The position numbers and the translations under genes are program-made. The notes under the pieces are model-generated. The model was not told the origin of the DNA, did not search any database, and saw only the letters and a list, made by a program, of their open reading frames with translations. From contig JARBJD010000016.1 of assembly GCA_033064195.1 (NCBI GenBank), positions 1 to 64,000 on the forward strand: a stretch of DNA of 64,000 bases, in the 5' to 3' direction. The stretch comes from Blattamonas nauphoetae. Its lineage: Eukaryota; Preaxostyla; Oxymonadida. This document shows positions 44,430-55,544 of this stretch, piece by piece (within the stretch, counting starts at the first letter, position 1; every line of letters starts with the position of its first letter).

Positions 44430-46340
44430 TGGTGTTTGAAATGATGAAACAATGGTGAAATGAAACATTCGATTCGTGGTTTTCAGATATATGTGTTTTT
44501 GAAGGATATCTTGCTCCGTTTTGTTCCAGACAAGATCGATGTGCTCCTCCGCCTCTTCTCCGCCGCTTGACTCGTTTGTTGTGGTGTTCTTCTCGGTGTA
44601 TGCTTCGAATGCTGTTCCAGTCAAATTAAGCGACATCAACGGGTATTTCGAACAGCGAATGGTTATCTCTGTTTCCCAATGTGTGCCAATTGAATGAGAT
44701 GGAGCGACGATCCCAGCGACGAAGTGAAAGTGTTCTGAGAGGAGAGAGAAGAATGCATGGAAGGAGATGAGGCCGTCGCTGATCACTGATGATCGACCCA
44801 CCAGAACTGGCGAACGTGAGAATGGAGGAGTGGTGACACACTTAATAAATTCTGTATCGGCATTCTCATCAGTCAGTTCTTCTGTCTTTGCATTTCCTCT
44901 ACCAGCACTCCTGAGACGAACACATACAACTCCTACGAGAAAAACCTGATCATCTTCAACCCCGTTCATCTTGAAGATGGCCTTGTCGATGACTAGCTGC
45001 AGGATTGAGTCGAGCTGGTCAGACACGTTCTGCATCAGAATCGGAAGGCCGAACTGCACCGCCTTCTCAATCTGTTTGATGTAGTTGCGCATGGTAGAGT
45101 GCCTTCACTCGCTTGTTCGCCAGTTCTGGTGGGTCGATCATCAGTGATCAGCGACGGCCTCGGGTGACGAGAAGTCCGTTCTGGATGGAGAAGGGGTCGT
45201 TGGGAAGGCCGTACAGAGCGATCCAGTTTCGGACAGTGGTCGATTCGGCGAGGAAGTTTTCGAAGGAGAAGTTGGGTGTGAAGTGAATTTCGCTCTAATT
45301 CAGCTTTTCCATCCACAGCTTGATCAGCTAAGGGCGGTACTCGAGCGTGAATGGTTCTCCATACGCGAGGAAGGAGGCTGAGAGGAGGACATCACCGAAT
45401 AAGTTGATGAGATCTACTTCGTACGCCTGCACTTGTTCCATCCACCGCGCTCTCTCTCCGGCCAGCCCAGACACGAGGATGTTGGTTCTGGTCAGCTGCG
45501 ACTCGCGCAGATCGCGCTGTTTCGTTTCGAGTAGAGCAAGCTTCGCTTTTACTTCAGCTTGAATGGGAGCGACCTTGTCGAACACAAGTTTGAAAGTGTC
45601 CATGTTGTACACCCACTTACACAACATGGCAGTTGCGGCAGACACCTGTTTGACTGATTCGAAGTTGAATCCAGACATTCTGATGTTCTTCTCGACAGCT
45701 CTCATCTGGTTGTCAGTCGGGGCCTCTCTTTTGAAGTTGAGCAAGTTCAGGATGAAGTGAGGGTCAGTCAGCTTCTTTCTGGCATCGCTCCAACTTGTGT
45801 CGTGCTTGAGCAGAATCATGACAGCGGCGATGACCTTGTCCAGTTCGTTCTGAGCAGCGGCGGCTTCCTGTCGAGCGACTTGCTCCTCTTCCAACATACG
45901 AGCTCGCTTCTCTCCGACCTTCTTTGTTTGTTCTTCAGCGTTTCTGCGGTCGGCGAAGAGCTGCATCATCAGTTCCTCAACTTCGGTTGTTTTGAACATG
46001 TCTTCCTGTTTGCGCTCATCGAGCTGGACTCGGAGGTGTTCCACATCTTCACGTGTTGATTTGAGCACATCCAGACCACTGCGGAGCTTCTGGGCGGCAG
46101 CCTTTATGATATCCCTCTTCTCAACGAGAACGGAACGATACGACTGGCACAGTTCGCGGAAGGAGGTTGGTGTGATGTGGACTTCACGGCCGAGTGAGAA
46201 CATCATCTTCTTCGCAACAGTCAAGATCCCGAAAGGCGAGGACGATCGAAGAGGCCCTCCACCCGAACTGAAACAGCGTCGTCTGCCTTTGACACTCTGA
46301 GCAAAGCGAATTCCGCTTCTGTTGCCCGGCTGAAGACAGC
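44430..46340 (-). pseudogene. Axonemal dynein heavy chain relic (stalk to AAA5/6), decayed
   Basis: On the minus strand KKMMFSLGREVHITPTSFRE (end of AAA4) leads into the long coiled-coil stalk with LCKWVYNMDTFKLVFDKVAP after the microtubule-binding region. Then come GDVLLSASFLAYGEPFTLEY (AAA5), FTPNFSFENFLAESTTVRNW, GLPNDPFSIQNGLLVTRGRR, SLMIDPPELANKRVK, and in a new frame KAVQFGLPILMQNVSDQLD. In-frame TAG codons lie near 45328 and 45297. A TGA replaces the conserved Trp after GRR near 45150, and a frame change follows at about 45085. The motor sites AAA1-AAA3 are absent. Past 44815 the sequence is no longer dynein. It shows that the lineage had an axonemal dynein, but this copy is dead or badly assembled. 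Confidence 0.75.
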
Positions 46341-46559
46341 CTGATTCTTCACCAGCTTGAAAGACCCTCTGAAAGAATCGTTTTTCGTTCTTTCCAACTT
46401 TTGTGCAGGCACACCCAGACAAGCCGAAATAATGGTGACTACCAGCTTCCCCGAGCACGAACATCCAGTTGACCACTTTGTGGAAGTCTTGTCTGTCCTC
46501 TTCTCCTCCCTGCCACACGGAGGCGATCTTGAAGCATAGGATCATCATTGTGATCGTTG

Positions 46560-48015
46560 ACACGAATTTTACAGTCACCAACGTGATGGCTCGTCGTGTT
46601 TGTGAGATTTGTGTGAACTTGGTGAAACTCAGTGATCCGACTTATCAAGAGGAGATCAACAACCAGTTGTTTGAGGCAAATGTGAGAGTGTTTGGAGGGT
46701 ATATAATATAGTGAGGACAAACATATTGTCCAGAGGATGCGTGGAATGGCACACTGCATCACTCGACACCCAAACGTGTCGAACGAAAGAGCTGAGAAGT
46801 GCCCGCGTATGGCATCAAACAGAACAAGCACTTGCTCGTCCGAGCAGACCTCAAACAGCTTCTGGACGACGTAGTTGGCGTAGCTGTGGGTCATAAGCTG
46901 GATGATCGTCCTCTTCCCTGTGGTGAGCTCGATGAAAACTTGCGTGATTTCGCTCTCGTTCGCTTCTGTCAGGCGGGATTGGAGGAATCGGGCTCCGAGC
47001 ATATCTTCGGCCAGTTCGAGGAAAGTGCCGTAACACGACACGAGTGTGATCGATGACTCACTTGCGCGGGGGAAGTAGGGGTTGTTCTGGTTGTGGCTGG
47101 GAGCATAGGGCCTCTGGAAAGTGTTGATTTGCGATTGAGAGAATGACGTTTCGTTGCGGATGTATTCGAGGATGGTCGCGGCTGTTGATCCAATTCCATC
47201 ATTCCCGCTTTTCGGAGAGGAAAATTGTTTTTGGGTTTGTGAGCTTGGAGATGTTTGTGTCGGTGGGACGAGAGTGGATGAATGGACGCCAATTGGCGGG
47301 TATTGCTGTTGCGGGTGGACAAACAAGGGCTGGGTGAGATCAATTGGATGGTTTGCTCGAGCATTTCGAGGTGAAATCTGAATCTTTGCCTGTTTCGGAC
47401 GAAATGTTGGGGCTTTTGAGAATAGAGCTCCAGTCGGCTGATGAAGTGCACGGGAGGTGTACTTGTTGCGGGTGTCTCTGATGATGAGCCTGACATTTTC
47501 CAGCGAGGAACAAAGGCCTTATTCTTTGAATTCAGCTTTGGAACAGACATTAGGTTCTGATTCTGTTCTTCTTCAGGAAATCCATTTGTTGGTGGTGATA
47601 AAATTGAAGAAAGGGAAGGAAACTGTTCTGAAGTCTGAGAATGTTCTGTTTTCGTTGTTAGATTCATCGAATTAGGACGGGGGATTGGCTGTGATGGTTG
47701 AGGAGCTGATGTGCCTGTAGTCGTTGAACTAATCCCTGAATACTGTAAAAAATACTGTCGGGGAGTCTGAGTACCTGGGGTGGGTGATTGTGAAATGTTT
47801 GAGAATGTGTCTTGAGTTCGCGGAGGTGAAACAAACAGAACAGTTTGTGGAGTGGCAGCAGGTGATGCTCCCGTCAGATCAGGAACAGGAACAGGATTTC
47901 CAAAGTGCTGCGACATGAAGGGGGAAATACTGACGAGCGAATGTCCCCTGTGAGCAGCGAAAGATGGTGATGGAGTGAAACCAGACGAGAAAAAGTTGGT
48001 ATTGGGGCTTCCCAT
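46560..48015 (-). pseudogene. Pumilio (PUF) RNA-binding protein gene, 3' part missing
   Basis: PUF proteins bind mRNA 3' ends through eight helical repeats. The start is ATG at 48015 (MGSPNTNFFSSGFTPSPSF), followed by about 270 Ser/Pro/Thr/Gln-rich residues. An apparent 25-nt intron at about 47437-47461 (GTACACC...CATCAG) restores the frame. Repeats then begin: LELAEDMLGARFLQSRL, QLMTHSYANYVVQKLFEV and ALSFDTFGCRVMQCAI. Only about two and a half repeats are present before similarity ends near 46740, and dynein relic sequence follows. The gene looks truncated by a rearrangement. Divergent delta-COP-like transcription starts 168 bp away. Confidence 0.65.
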
Positions 48016-48182
48016 GGTAGTTCCTGGTGGTGAATTGATGGGTCGTGAAAATATGCTTGAAGCGCCGTCTTCGCTGTCTATCCCCTGATTTACAAACAGA
48101 TATATTTTCCACTATTTCATTTTCGGAACATATCATCGAACGAATTGATGAGGCCCTTTGTTTTCATTCCAAAATCTTGTGG

Positions 48183-49319
48183 ATGTCTGGATTAATTGGT
48201 GCAGCAATCTTGACACGTGACGGACGAAGTTTGTCATTTTGATTGCGATATAAATATCCTTATCGGTGCTCTTAAGCGATCCTCAAGCATTCTTTCGACG
48301 ATAACGAAAAGCGATTTGACGGCCTTATCTCTTTCTTTACCCAAGAAATGCAAAAATCAACATTTTCAGAGACTCTTATGCTCACATATGGCAGTGTTCA
48401 TTTCATCCATAAGGCCATCGACTCCACCGTTCTTTTCCTCGCCTCATCCACGTCAAGCAATGTTCTCGCAGATTCTGATGTCCTACAAACTCTATCTCAA
48501 CTTGTTTCATCATGTGTATGGTTCTATATTATCGACCCTCATCTTCTCATTGTCCTCCACGATTCCAATTCACTCAGATTGGGTCAATCGCAGATGAAAC
48601 TTCCATCACCGACAAATCATTTGAAATTCTCTTTGCTTGGAATGAGGCTGTCGCATGCGGAATGTCCAACTTCTTGACTCTCGAAGAAATTGACTCATTC
48701 ACAAAAATGCATTCACACGAAGAGGAACTTGAAGAAAAGAAAAGAAGAGTCTCTTATATTGTACTTCTGATTCCTCTTAGTTGAAAGAAAAGCAAGCCGC
48801 AGATATCAACTCTCGCAAGATCCGAGAATTGGAAGAGCTCAATCGTGGTCCACGTGCATCCAACCCTATTGTCGGCGGGCTTACAACTGTTCTCGGTAGA
48901 ATCACTGGTGACCGTAGCCAGGAAAAATCTCGTGGTCATATTGGACAAATGGGAACAATCCAGTTTGCTGTTCCAGTCTATCTTGCATCGTGTTTTTTCT
49001 ATTCAGACAACGAGATGATGCCACTGCTGTTGGTGATAGCTACGCCCGAGAACGTGATCGAATTGGTGACTCAGGTGCTGACGATCCTTACGGTGGTTTT
49101 TCATCTGCCGATCTTCACAACAATCGCACTCCGCAAACACAAGCCCCAACCGAAACGCAAATCGACTCAATTGAGCAAGAGCACAAGTTTGATGATACCC
49201 AACCCCTAATTGAACAAGATTTCCAAACATCGACTCAAAAACCGCAACAAGGAAGAAAACGTATGCAATTGAAGTCTCGGGCAAAGGCTGTGAATAATAA
49301 TGATGATGACGATGAGTGA
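48183..49319 (+). CDS. Coatomer delta subunit-like protein, lacking the C-terminal domain
   Basis: Delta-COP is part of the COPI vesicle coat. Exon 1 is MSGLIGAAILTRDGR. An intron at 48229-48276 joins to ILKHSFDDNEKRFDGLISFF, which fits the longin-like N-terminus. After an intron at about 48521-48583 comes KSFEILFAWNEAVACGMSNF then IDSFTKMHSHEEELEEKKRR, matching the conserved family FDLIFAFDE...TFTEMDSHEEK. An intron at about 48750-48780 leads to a charged helix (KEKQAADINSRKIRELEELN). A further intron probably ends at CAG 49009. The tail is Gln/Asp-rich and ends in TGA. The usual mu-homology domain of about 240 residues is not found, so the protein is much shorter than normal. Confidence 0.6.
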
Positions 49320-49857
49320 TGTTCATCTGACTCTTGATTTCATTTCACTTTTAGTTGTTCTCTTCCTTGTTATCCTGAAATTAATTTAATAAATTTGTTG
49401 TCTTCAAAGAATCATGATCATGAAAAAGATGTTCGAAATGGGATGGAAAATTATGAGTTGTTTGCGAATAAAAATGCAGATACATAGCAGGAGGCCGGTT
49501 TCAGAGGATGTAAACGTGAAAAAAACGAGAGATTAGATGGACGTCAAGAATTGATTGAATATTCCAACTGAAGGTTTGAAAAGGGGAGAAGAAAGGAAAG
49601 GACGGTAAGAGAAAGTGAGCAAATCGAATAAAACGAGAATACAAGCGAAGTACATTGACAGAGAGGATCTTGTCCATCAAAACTCGATATAAGAGGAGGA
49701 TCCTCCCGCAAGGTTCAAAAAACTGTTAAAACAGAGGTGAACGAAAGAATGAAGGTGGAAAAATGAACAAAAGCATACACCTGGCGCTGTTGATCGTTCA
49801 ACAATGTTACGGGACCGTGATCTCCTATTCTTGATCTGTGTTGTCAACTGACTGTCA
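49320..49857. other. Intergenic region between delta-COP-like and surface-protein genes
   Basis: AT-rich with no recognised gene. It presumably holds the 3' end of one gene and the promoter of the next. Confidence 0.5.
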
Positions 49858-52800
49858 ATGAACATTATTTACTTGTTTTGGTTTGTTACTCTGCATTCGC
49901 ATCCATCTGGAACAATATCCTTGCACCATCGCCATGATTGGCTCGCATCCAGCCCTCTCTCAGAACCCGATCAATTTACTTCTATTAAACTGGAAAAATC
50001 TTTGAAAATTATGTCAGACGGACTGTACCTAACAGATGGCGAGATTGTGAGGGACTCTACACGAATACTGCAAGGAAACTCACAAACTCATATCATCTTC
50101 TCACCATCATTACGAAATGACGATATATCTGCTGATGAAGGACAAGAAGAGAAAATCGAAGCACTTTTCACTGTTATAAATTCTACGTTCGTTTTACGTG
50201 ATGCACACGCCCATGCAGGTCGGCTATTGAACGATCCCAAAGCCAAATTGGTCTCATCAAACGCCAAGACAGCAGAATCATTGATCGCCGTGATCGAAGA
50301 CTCTCAAGTGAGTATGATTGGAGTTAGCATCGAGACGAGGATTCACAACTCTCCTTTCGTCCTACGTTGGAATACTTGTTCACCAAACCACGAAGGAAAC
50401 ACCCTGTCCCTTCACAGTTGTACTTTCTGGAACAGTGAAGGAATTTTCAGGCCAATGTCACGACTGTTGTGGAATGGTAGATCTTCAATGGATGGAATGC
50501 TATTGATATCATCGTGTTCATTGTCAGATGTGACAGGCGTGACTCGGGAAGGTATCGGGATGGAAATGGACAAGAAATGGATTGGAGAGGGAATATTATT
50601 TGGATTTTCAAGCCTTTTGTCGTCGATGAAGATCTCGAACATCTCATCGTGTGTTTCCGATCATTCGCCCTTGCCCCGCCTCCCGCTGAAACAGAAGATT
50701 GTGGATTGTGTTGTGGAGAAGTCAATTGATGTTCTTCGTGGATCTGTGGTTCGGGAGATTGGAGTGAGCGGATCTACGTTGTCATCTAACACAACATTCT
50801 CCCTTCTCTCGAAATCCACCAACACGGACGTTCCTCATGTGACTGATGAATCGAAATTCGAATACGTGAACGAAACAATCAGCACAAGTCTGTCATCCAA
50901 GCTGGGAGAAGCGAAGGCAACAGACCACATCTGGTTTGTGCATTGTGACTTCGTCTCATCGTCGACTGGACTCGACATCAACTTGGTGTGCCCAATCTCC
51001 ATCCTCCACACAACCTTCTCCGACATCGAATCTGCCGATAGTTCTGGCTGCTTCGCTCTCACTGTTTCGACAACAGATGCGGTGAAAGTGTTTGTCTCGG
51101 ACACTTGTTTCTCGAATTGCTCATCAGAAGGAACACACTCTACGTTTGAGATCAGCGCAGATTCGTCATGCAAAGTTGTTGTTGTGCTGTCCAAATTCGA
51201 AATGTCTGATTGCGAATCCCAGAGGCCTCCTCTGTACATGTTCTCTGTGTCAAAAGTATCGATTTATGATAGTTCGTTCAAAAGGAACAAAGCTCGACGG
51301 AACGGAGCGGTGTATCTGAGTCAGTTGGATGGAAAGAACGAAGCGTCATCGCTTCTCTTCGACCACAATGTCTACACAGAGATCAACACCAATCGATTCC
51401 AAACAGACATGTCTCTAATGGGTTGTGTTGCGTTTGATGTGTGGGAGTACTGTTTGACAACATCAGAAAGACCAAATGCTTTCAGTGATGATGCTTACTT
51501 CGCTGAGTCAGCGAAGTTTGGGCCGAGTGTGACATCACTCTCATTCCACGAATCAACAATGACACTTCGGATTGATGGGGAAGGACTGACGAATTATGAC
51601 CAGTACATAGGGACGTTCCGATCGAAGAACGACTCGACAGTATTGAAATGTGGGTTTGTCAAGTCGAATCAAGGATTCACTCACGTTGTTCAAGTTGGAT
51701 TGTCACCAACGCTTTTCCACGCACAGCATGAGTACGAGTTGATCAACCTGGAAGCGGGAAACACACTCCCACCGCCAGAACATGATTGGTCCATCTGGTT
51801 CAACAAATCGATGAAAAGCAGAGAGGATTTCACTCTGTTCGGCTTTTTGTTGACTCAGCCGCCACAAGACAAATGTGAATCAGAGATATCCAAAGTTCTA
51901 ACCAGAATGACTGGCACTCTGATTGAATTCGAAATCTTTGGATGGACAGTTCTTCCGGTTGACCATAACATGCTTGTTCAGCGAGTCGGAGCAGAATGGG
52001 AAGAGGGAGTGATCGTGTTGCATTCAAAAAGGTCATCAACACTCTATTCAAACTTCCTCGACATCGCAACTTCAGATTTCCTGAAATTTGGGGAGAAGTA
52101 CAAAGTGGTAAAGTTGTGGAACTCAGAATGTTATGTTCCGATTGTTAACACTTGTACATTCCAACTACAGGATGATCCCCGAGTTCACGAATGTGGGGAG
52201 GTCGTAGGAATGAACGCGCGGTTTGATCCCGATCTCACTCTGTCGATCAACGGGACGGATTTCATGAACGCGACATATCGGATGGATGTGGAACGATGTG
52301 GCACTGACCCAGACACAACAACGCTCGAACTCCAGCTGAACTCGAACGGACAATTACAGAGCAAAAAACTCAAAGTTGGATCGGACTTTTTCATTCCGGG
52401 TACCACGTACAAAGTGACGAAGGTGTGGTATCAAGAATGCACACTCTCATCCACATTCCCATGGAGCTTCACGACTCCCGGTGAGCCCCCCATTGTTCTC
52501 TGCGGTGAAGCCGACAATTTGGGTTATGCAATGTCAGGGCGTGGAGGGACAGATGCTGACACTGACGCGTTCAAACTGAAGGTAATGATTAATGGGTCTG
52601 ATTTCGAACAGGAGACATATATCGTGTCCCTGAAGAAGTATGGGCGTGTGGGAGGTGCAATGGACATGAGAATGCATCCAACATCGAGATCGCTCTTGGT
52701 GTCTGATTGGGAATTGGTGACACCGACAAGTTTTCTTCAATTTGGAGAAAATTTCGAAGTGTCGAGTATATCGAGCGCAAAATGCAACCTGACACTTCCG

Positions 52801-53358
52801 AAAGTGAACACGTTCACAATTCGGAAAATGAGAGTGACACCGATCTGGACATGGTTTGTGGTTGGTGGAATTGTTTGTGTTTGTATGCTGGGATTGATCG
52901 TTGTTGCGGGATGCTGCTGTTGGAAACACAGAACAAAGACCGTGTGTCTCAGATCCTTATCTTTTGTTCGACTTCTCGTTCGTCTTTCTCTTTTTCTCTT
53001 CTCCCCTCCCTTCTTCTCTTCATCTCTGTCTCTCTCTTTCCAGATCGCCCAACACAATCCATCGCCTATGATCAACACCTCAGGTTCTGATCAATACCAC
53101 ACATTCACAAACAGTCTGGAGACATACTATCCTCCTCCACTGTCCAACCCAGCTACATTCCAATATCATCCCCAACCCAGCGATCCACCGACAACACTCC
53201 CATCGCAAATAAACCAACCTTCTGTGCTGCCTGGGTATCAACAGCAATTCGTGAATCAGCATTCATCTCAACAGCCACCACCTGTCACAGGACAATTCAC
53301 TGTCCAAATGTCGCAGCAAGGAACAGTGGTTGATGAGATCTGTCTGAAAACACCCTGA
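49858..53358 (+). CDS. Large beta-helix surface protein with a single C-terminal membrane helix
   Basis: The start ATG gives a hydrophobic leader (MNIIYLFWFVTLHSHPSG). About 1,000 residues follow with repeated strand-turn segments rich in Ser/Thr/Cys/Asn (HIIFSPSLRNDDIS; NTLSLHSCTFWNSEGIF; KVSIYDSSFKRNKARRNGAV), typical of right-handed beta-helix surface proteins. Three immunoglobulin-like or membrane-proximal repeats (VVGMNARFDPDLTLSINGTD; AMSGRGGTDADTDAFKLKVM) come next. The helix WTWFVVGGIVCVCMLGLIVV lies near residue 1005, then CCCWKH and a short Pro/Gln-rich cytoplasmic tail. A pyrimidine-rich GT-AG intron at 52941-53043 (103 nt) is most likely removed although it is open. Stop is TGA. 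Probable role is surface contact or adhesion; the ligand is unknown. Confidence 0.75.
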   Translation: MNIIYLFWFVTLHSHPSGTISLHHRHDWLASSPLSEPDQFTSIKLEKSLKIMSDGLYLTDGEIVRDSTRILQGNSQTHIIFSPSLRNDDISADEGQEEKIEALFTVINSTFVLRDAHAHAGRLLNDPKAKLVSSNAKTAESLIAVIEDSQVSMIGVSIETRIHNSPFVLRWNTCSPNHEGNTLSLHSCTFWNSEGIFRPMSRLLWNGRSSMDGMLLISSCSLSDVTGVTREGIGMEMDKKWIGEGILFGFSSLLSSMKISNISSCVSDHSPLPRLPLKQKIVDCVVEKSIDVLRGSVVREIGVSGSTLSSNTTFSLLSKSTNTDVPHVTDESKFEYVNETISTSLSSKLGEAKATDHIWFVHCDFVSSSTGLDINLVCPISILHTTFSDIESADSSGCFALTVSTTDAVKVFVSDTCFSNCSSEGTHSTFEISADSSCKVVVVLSKFEMSDCESQRPPLYMFSVSKVSIYDSSFKRNKARRNGAVYLSQLDGKNEASSLLFDHNVYTEINTNRFQTDMSLMGCVAFDVWEYCLTTSERPNAFSDDAYFAESAKFGPSVTSLSFHESTMTLRIDGEGLTNYDQYIGTFRSKNDSTVLKCGFVKSNQGFTHVVQVGLSPTLFHAQHEYELINLEAGNTLPPPEHDWSIWFNKSMKSREDFTLFGFLLTQPPQDKCESEISKVLTRMTGTLIEFEIFGWTVLPVDHNMLVQRVGAEWEEGVIVLHSKRSSTLYSNFLDIATSDFLKFGEKYKVVKLWNSECYVPIVNTCTFQLQDDPRVHECGEVVGMNARFDPDLTLSINGTDFMNATYRMDVERCGTDPDTTTLELQLNSNGQLQSKKLKVGSDFFIPGTTYKVTKVWYQECTLSSTFPWSFTTPGEPPIVLCGEADNLGYAMSGRGGTDADTDAFKLKVMINGSDFEQETYIVSLKKYGRVGGAMDMRMHPTSRSLLVSDWELVTPTSFLQFGENFEVSSISSAKCNLTLPKVNTFTIRKMRVTPIWTWFVVGGIVCVCMLGLIVVAGCCCWKHRTKTVCLRSLSFVRLLVRLSLFLFSPPFFSSSLSLSFQIAQHNPSPMINTSGSDQYHTFTNSLETYYPPPLSNPATFQYHPQPSDPPTTLPSQINQPSVLPGYQQQFVNQHSSQQPPPVTGQFTVQMSQQGTVVDEICLKTP

Positions 53359-53654
53359 AGTGTCTCTGATGCAAGAGACAAAGAATAATCACTGTTAATA
53401 TCTTCTGTTTTGAGTGTTGCTAATACTGGGATAATAAATCTACTTATTCTTTCTTCGTATATCTCCAGTCAACAATTTTTCTTTTCTTTTTGAAATCGAG
53501 CTTCCATAATGATCAGCTCAGTTTGAATTTATCGTTGTTGATTTGTGTGGAGTCAAAATAACGAGCAGGGATTGTAGAATGAGATGTATCGAGATTAATT
53601 GTGTTTCGTGATAGATCTATCTCACACTTTTTTTTATTGTCTACACCCTCCATG
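53359..53654. other. Intergenic spacer
   Basis: AT-rich, with AATAATAAA-type sequence near 53430 that may serve in 3' end formation of the surface-protein gene. No gene is seen. Confidence 0.35.
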
Positions 53655-55455
53655 ACTACTCAACAAGGCCATTCCGTACCAGCACAGGTTCGATCTTTCT
53701 TCTCATCAATGATTATTTTCATGACGACAGATGCTGGACGAGATGGCATCATTCGAGAGCAAACTCCAGTCCACGGTGGATCATTACACGGCACTTCTTG
53801 AGAAACAACAGACAGAATCGAACAATCTTTTACAGTCAGCAAAGGATGTTATCACAAAACTTTACAATAGCCGTCAAGAAGAGCGTTCATTTTATGAAAA
53901 TCAAATTGAGCTGTACAAGCAAAAAGTCAGTAAATCACATCTTTCATCAAACAATAAACTATCAGATATGTCAGATACTATCAGACATCAGAACGATACC
54001 ATTGAATTACTCGAGAAATCACTCCAAGAAGAAAAAGAAAAGAATAGATGCCTACAAGAAGAGATGTTGGAACTCAGAAAGACTTTTTCAACTGAAAAAG
54101 CTACACTACTTGAGAATATTGAGTCTTTAACTCAACAAAATCAAACTCTCACAGAATTGAAGGCAATAGAATTTAAACAAGAATCACTTCCTGAACAACC
54201 TCAACACGAGGAACAACCCCAACAAGAAGAACAACCTAAACAAGAGGAACAACCTCAACAAGAGGAACAGTCTCAACACGAGGAACAGCCTCAACAAGAA
54301 GAGCAACCTCAACAAGAGGAACAGCCTCTATCCAAACCAGTAAATGATGTGCAGGTTTTTGTTCCGATACAACCAACAAATGAACAATTGAATTTGATCA
54401 AAATTGTTTTAAATCGCTTTATGAATATGTTTTCGAATGCTGACAGCCTCCCAACGTGCTTCAAACAACTTCACTCACTCCTTTCAGAAGGCACTCGTCC
54501 ATCAACACCAGCACCATCACAAAATAGCTCCAATTTCACAGTCTTTCAAGTTATCGTCAAATATTACCTCCAACCATTTTTCGTGCATGCCAATGACACT
54601 AATGCCGATCTTGAAGAAATTTCCTCTCAACAAACATTGATGGCTCTGCTTACTTTGGTTTTATATCTTATCGCTCTCGATTTAGCTACTGTGAAGAAAC
54701 AAATGGATCTCGTCCTCAACAATATGACATTCTTTCCTCCAAATTCAAAACCAGTGGACCCAACTGCATTTCCATCTCTTGATACTCTTTCTTCTGGGAA
54801 CCCTCCGATTCGACCATCCGTGACTCCACCACCTGCCCTTTCTCGTCCCCCTCCAAATCTCGCTGGAGCTATTCCTCAAGCACCACCACCTCCATACATC
54901 CCCTCAAAGAAGCGAACTGTCGCCTTTGTTCCACACCTTTCCCTTCCCGAAGCAACCCCAAGTGTTCCACAACTTCAAGCCTACAATCTTAATACACCTC
55001 CATCGACTGCCCCACAATCAATCTTTAACACACCCACAGGTGCTCGTACAGGAACACCAGACACAGCGATTGTCCCACCTGGCAACGGAGCCATGGATAA
55101 CTTTGTTGCTCACGTCAAGCAGGTAATCAGTGAAGAGAACGAGACATTCAGGAGGAATATTGGGTTTACAAAGCCTCCAACACCACATCTCGGCGTAGAG
55201 TCGAGTGCTGAGCCCACAACGACGTCTCTGAATGCTGAACGGTTGGATGGTACGTCTACACCAGACAATTTGAGGAATAACAAAAAGATTTTCATCTTAA
55301 CGCATCTTGTGAACGTCCTTTCATTCATCCAATCGATTATCGCGGCATATAAGCAATCGATTACCCCACATTTTGTCGTCACCAAGAAACATCTTTCTCG
55401 GCAGAAGAAGTTGCTTAAAGTCCAATCCACTTCTGGTCTAGCACCGAAAGAATAG
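53652..55455 (+). CDS. Coiled-coil protein with EQPQQE repeats, unknown function
   Basis: Exon 1 (ATG at 53652) gives MTTQQGHSVPAQ. An intron at about 53688-53730 (GTTCGA...ACGACAG) joins to MLDEMASFESKLQSTVDHYT. Residues about 13-150 form a long coiled coil. Then come eight or so copies of an EEQPQQ hexapeptide, two hydrophobic helices (TLMALLTLVLYLIALDLATV near 305; ILTHLVNVLSFIQSIIAAY near 540), and a Pro-rich region (RPSVTPPPALSRPPPNLAG) between them. It ends TAG immediately followed by TAA. No family is recognised. The helices might be membrane or hydrophobic packing segments. Confidence 0.65.
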
Positions 55456-55544
55456 TAACTTCTTATTTCATTTCCTGTTTTGAAGTTTTCTCGTTTGTCG
55501 CTCCAACACTATTTCGAATTGTGGGTTCGATCCCCAGTTTGAAA

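Noticed and set aside
26976-45160. TGA read as Trp (two TGA in the Gly-rich frame, one at a conserved dynein Trp)
   Set aside because: PRP18, delta-COP-like, surface-protein and zinc-finger genes use TGA as their natural stop, so decay is simpler.
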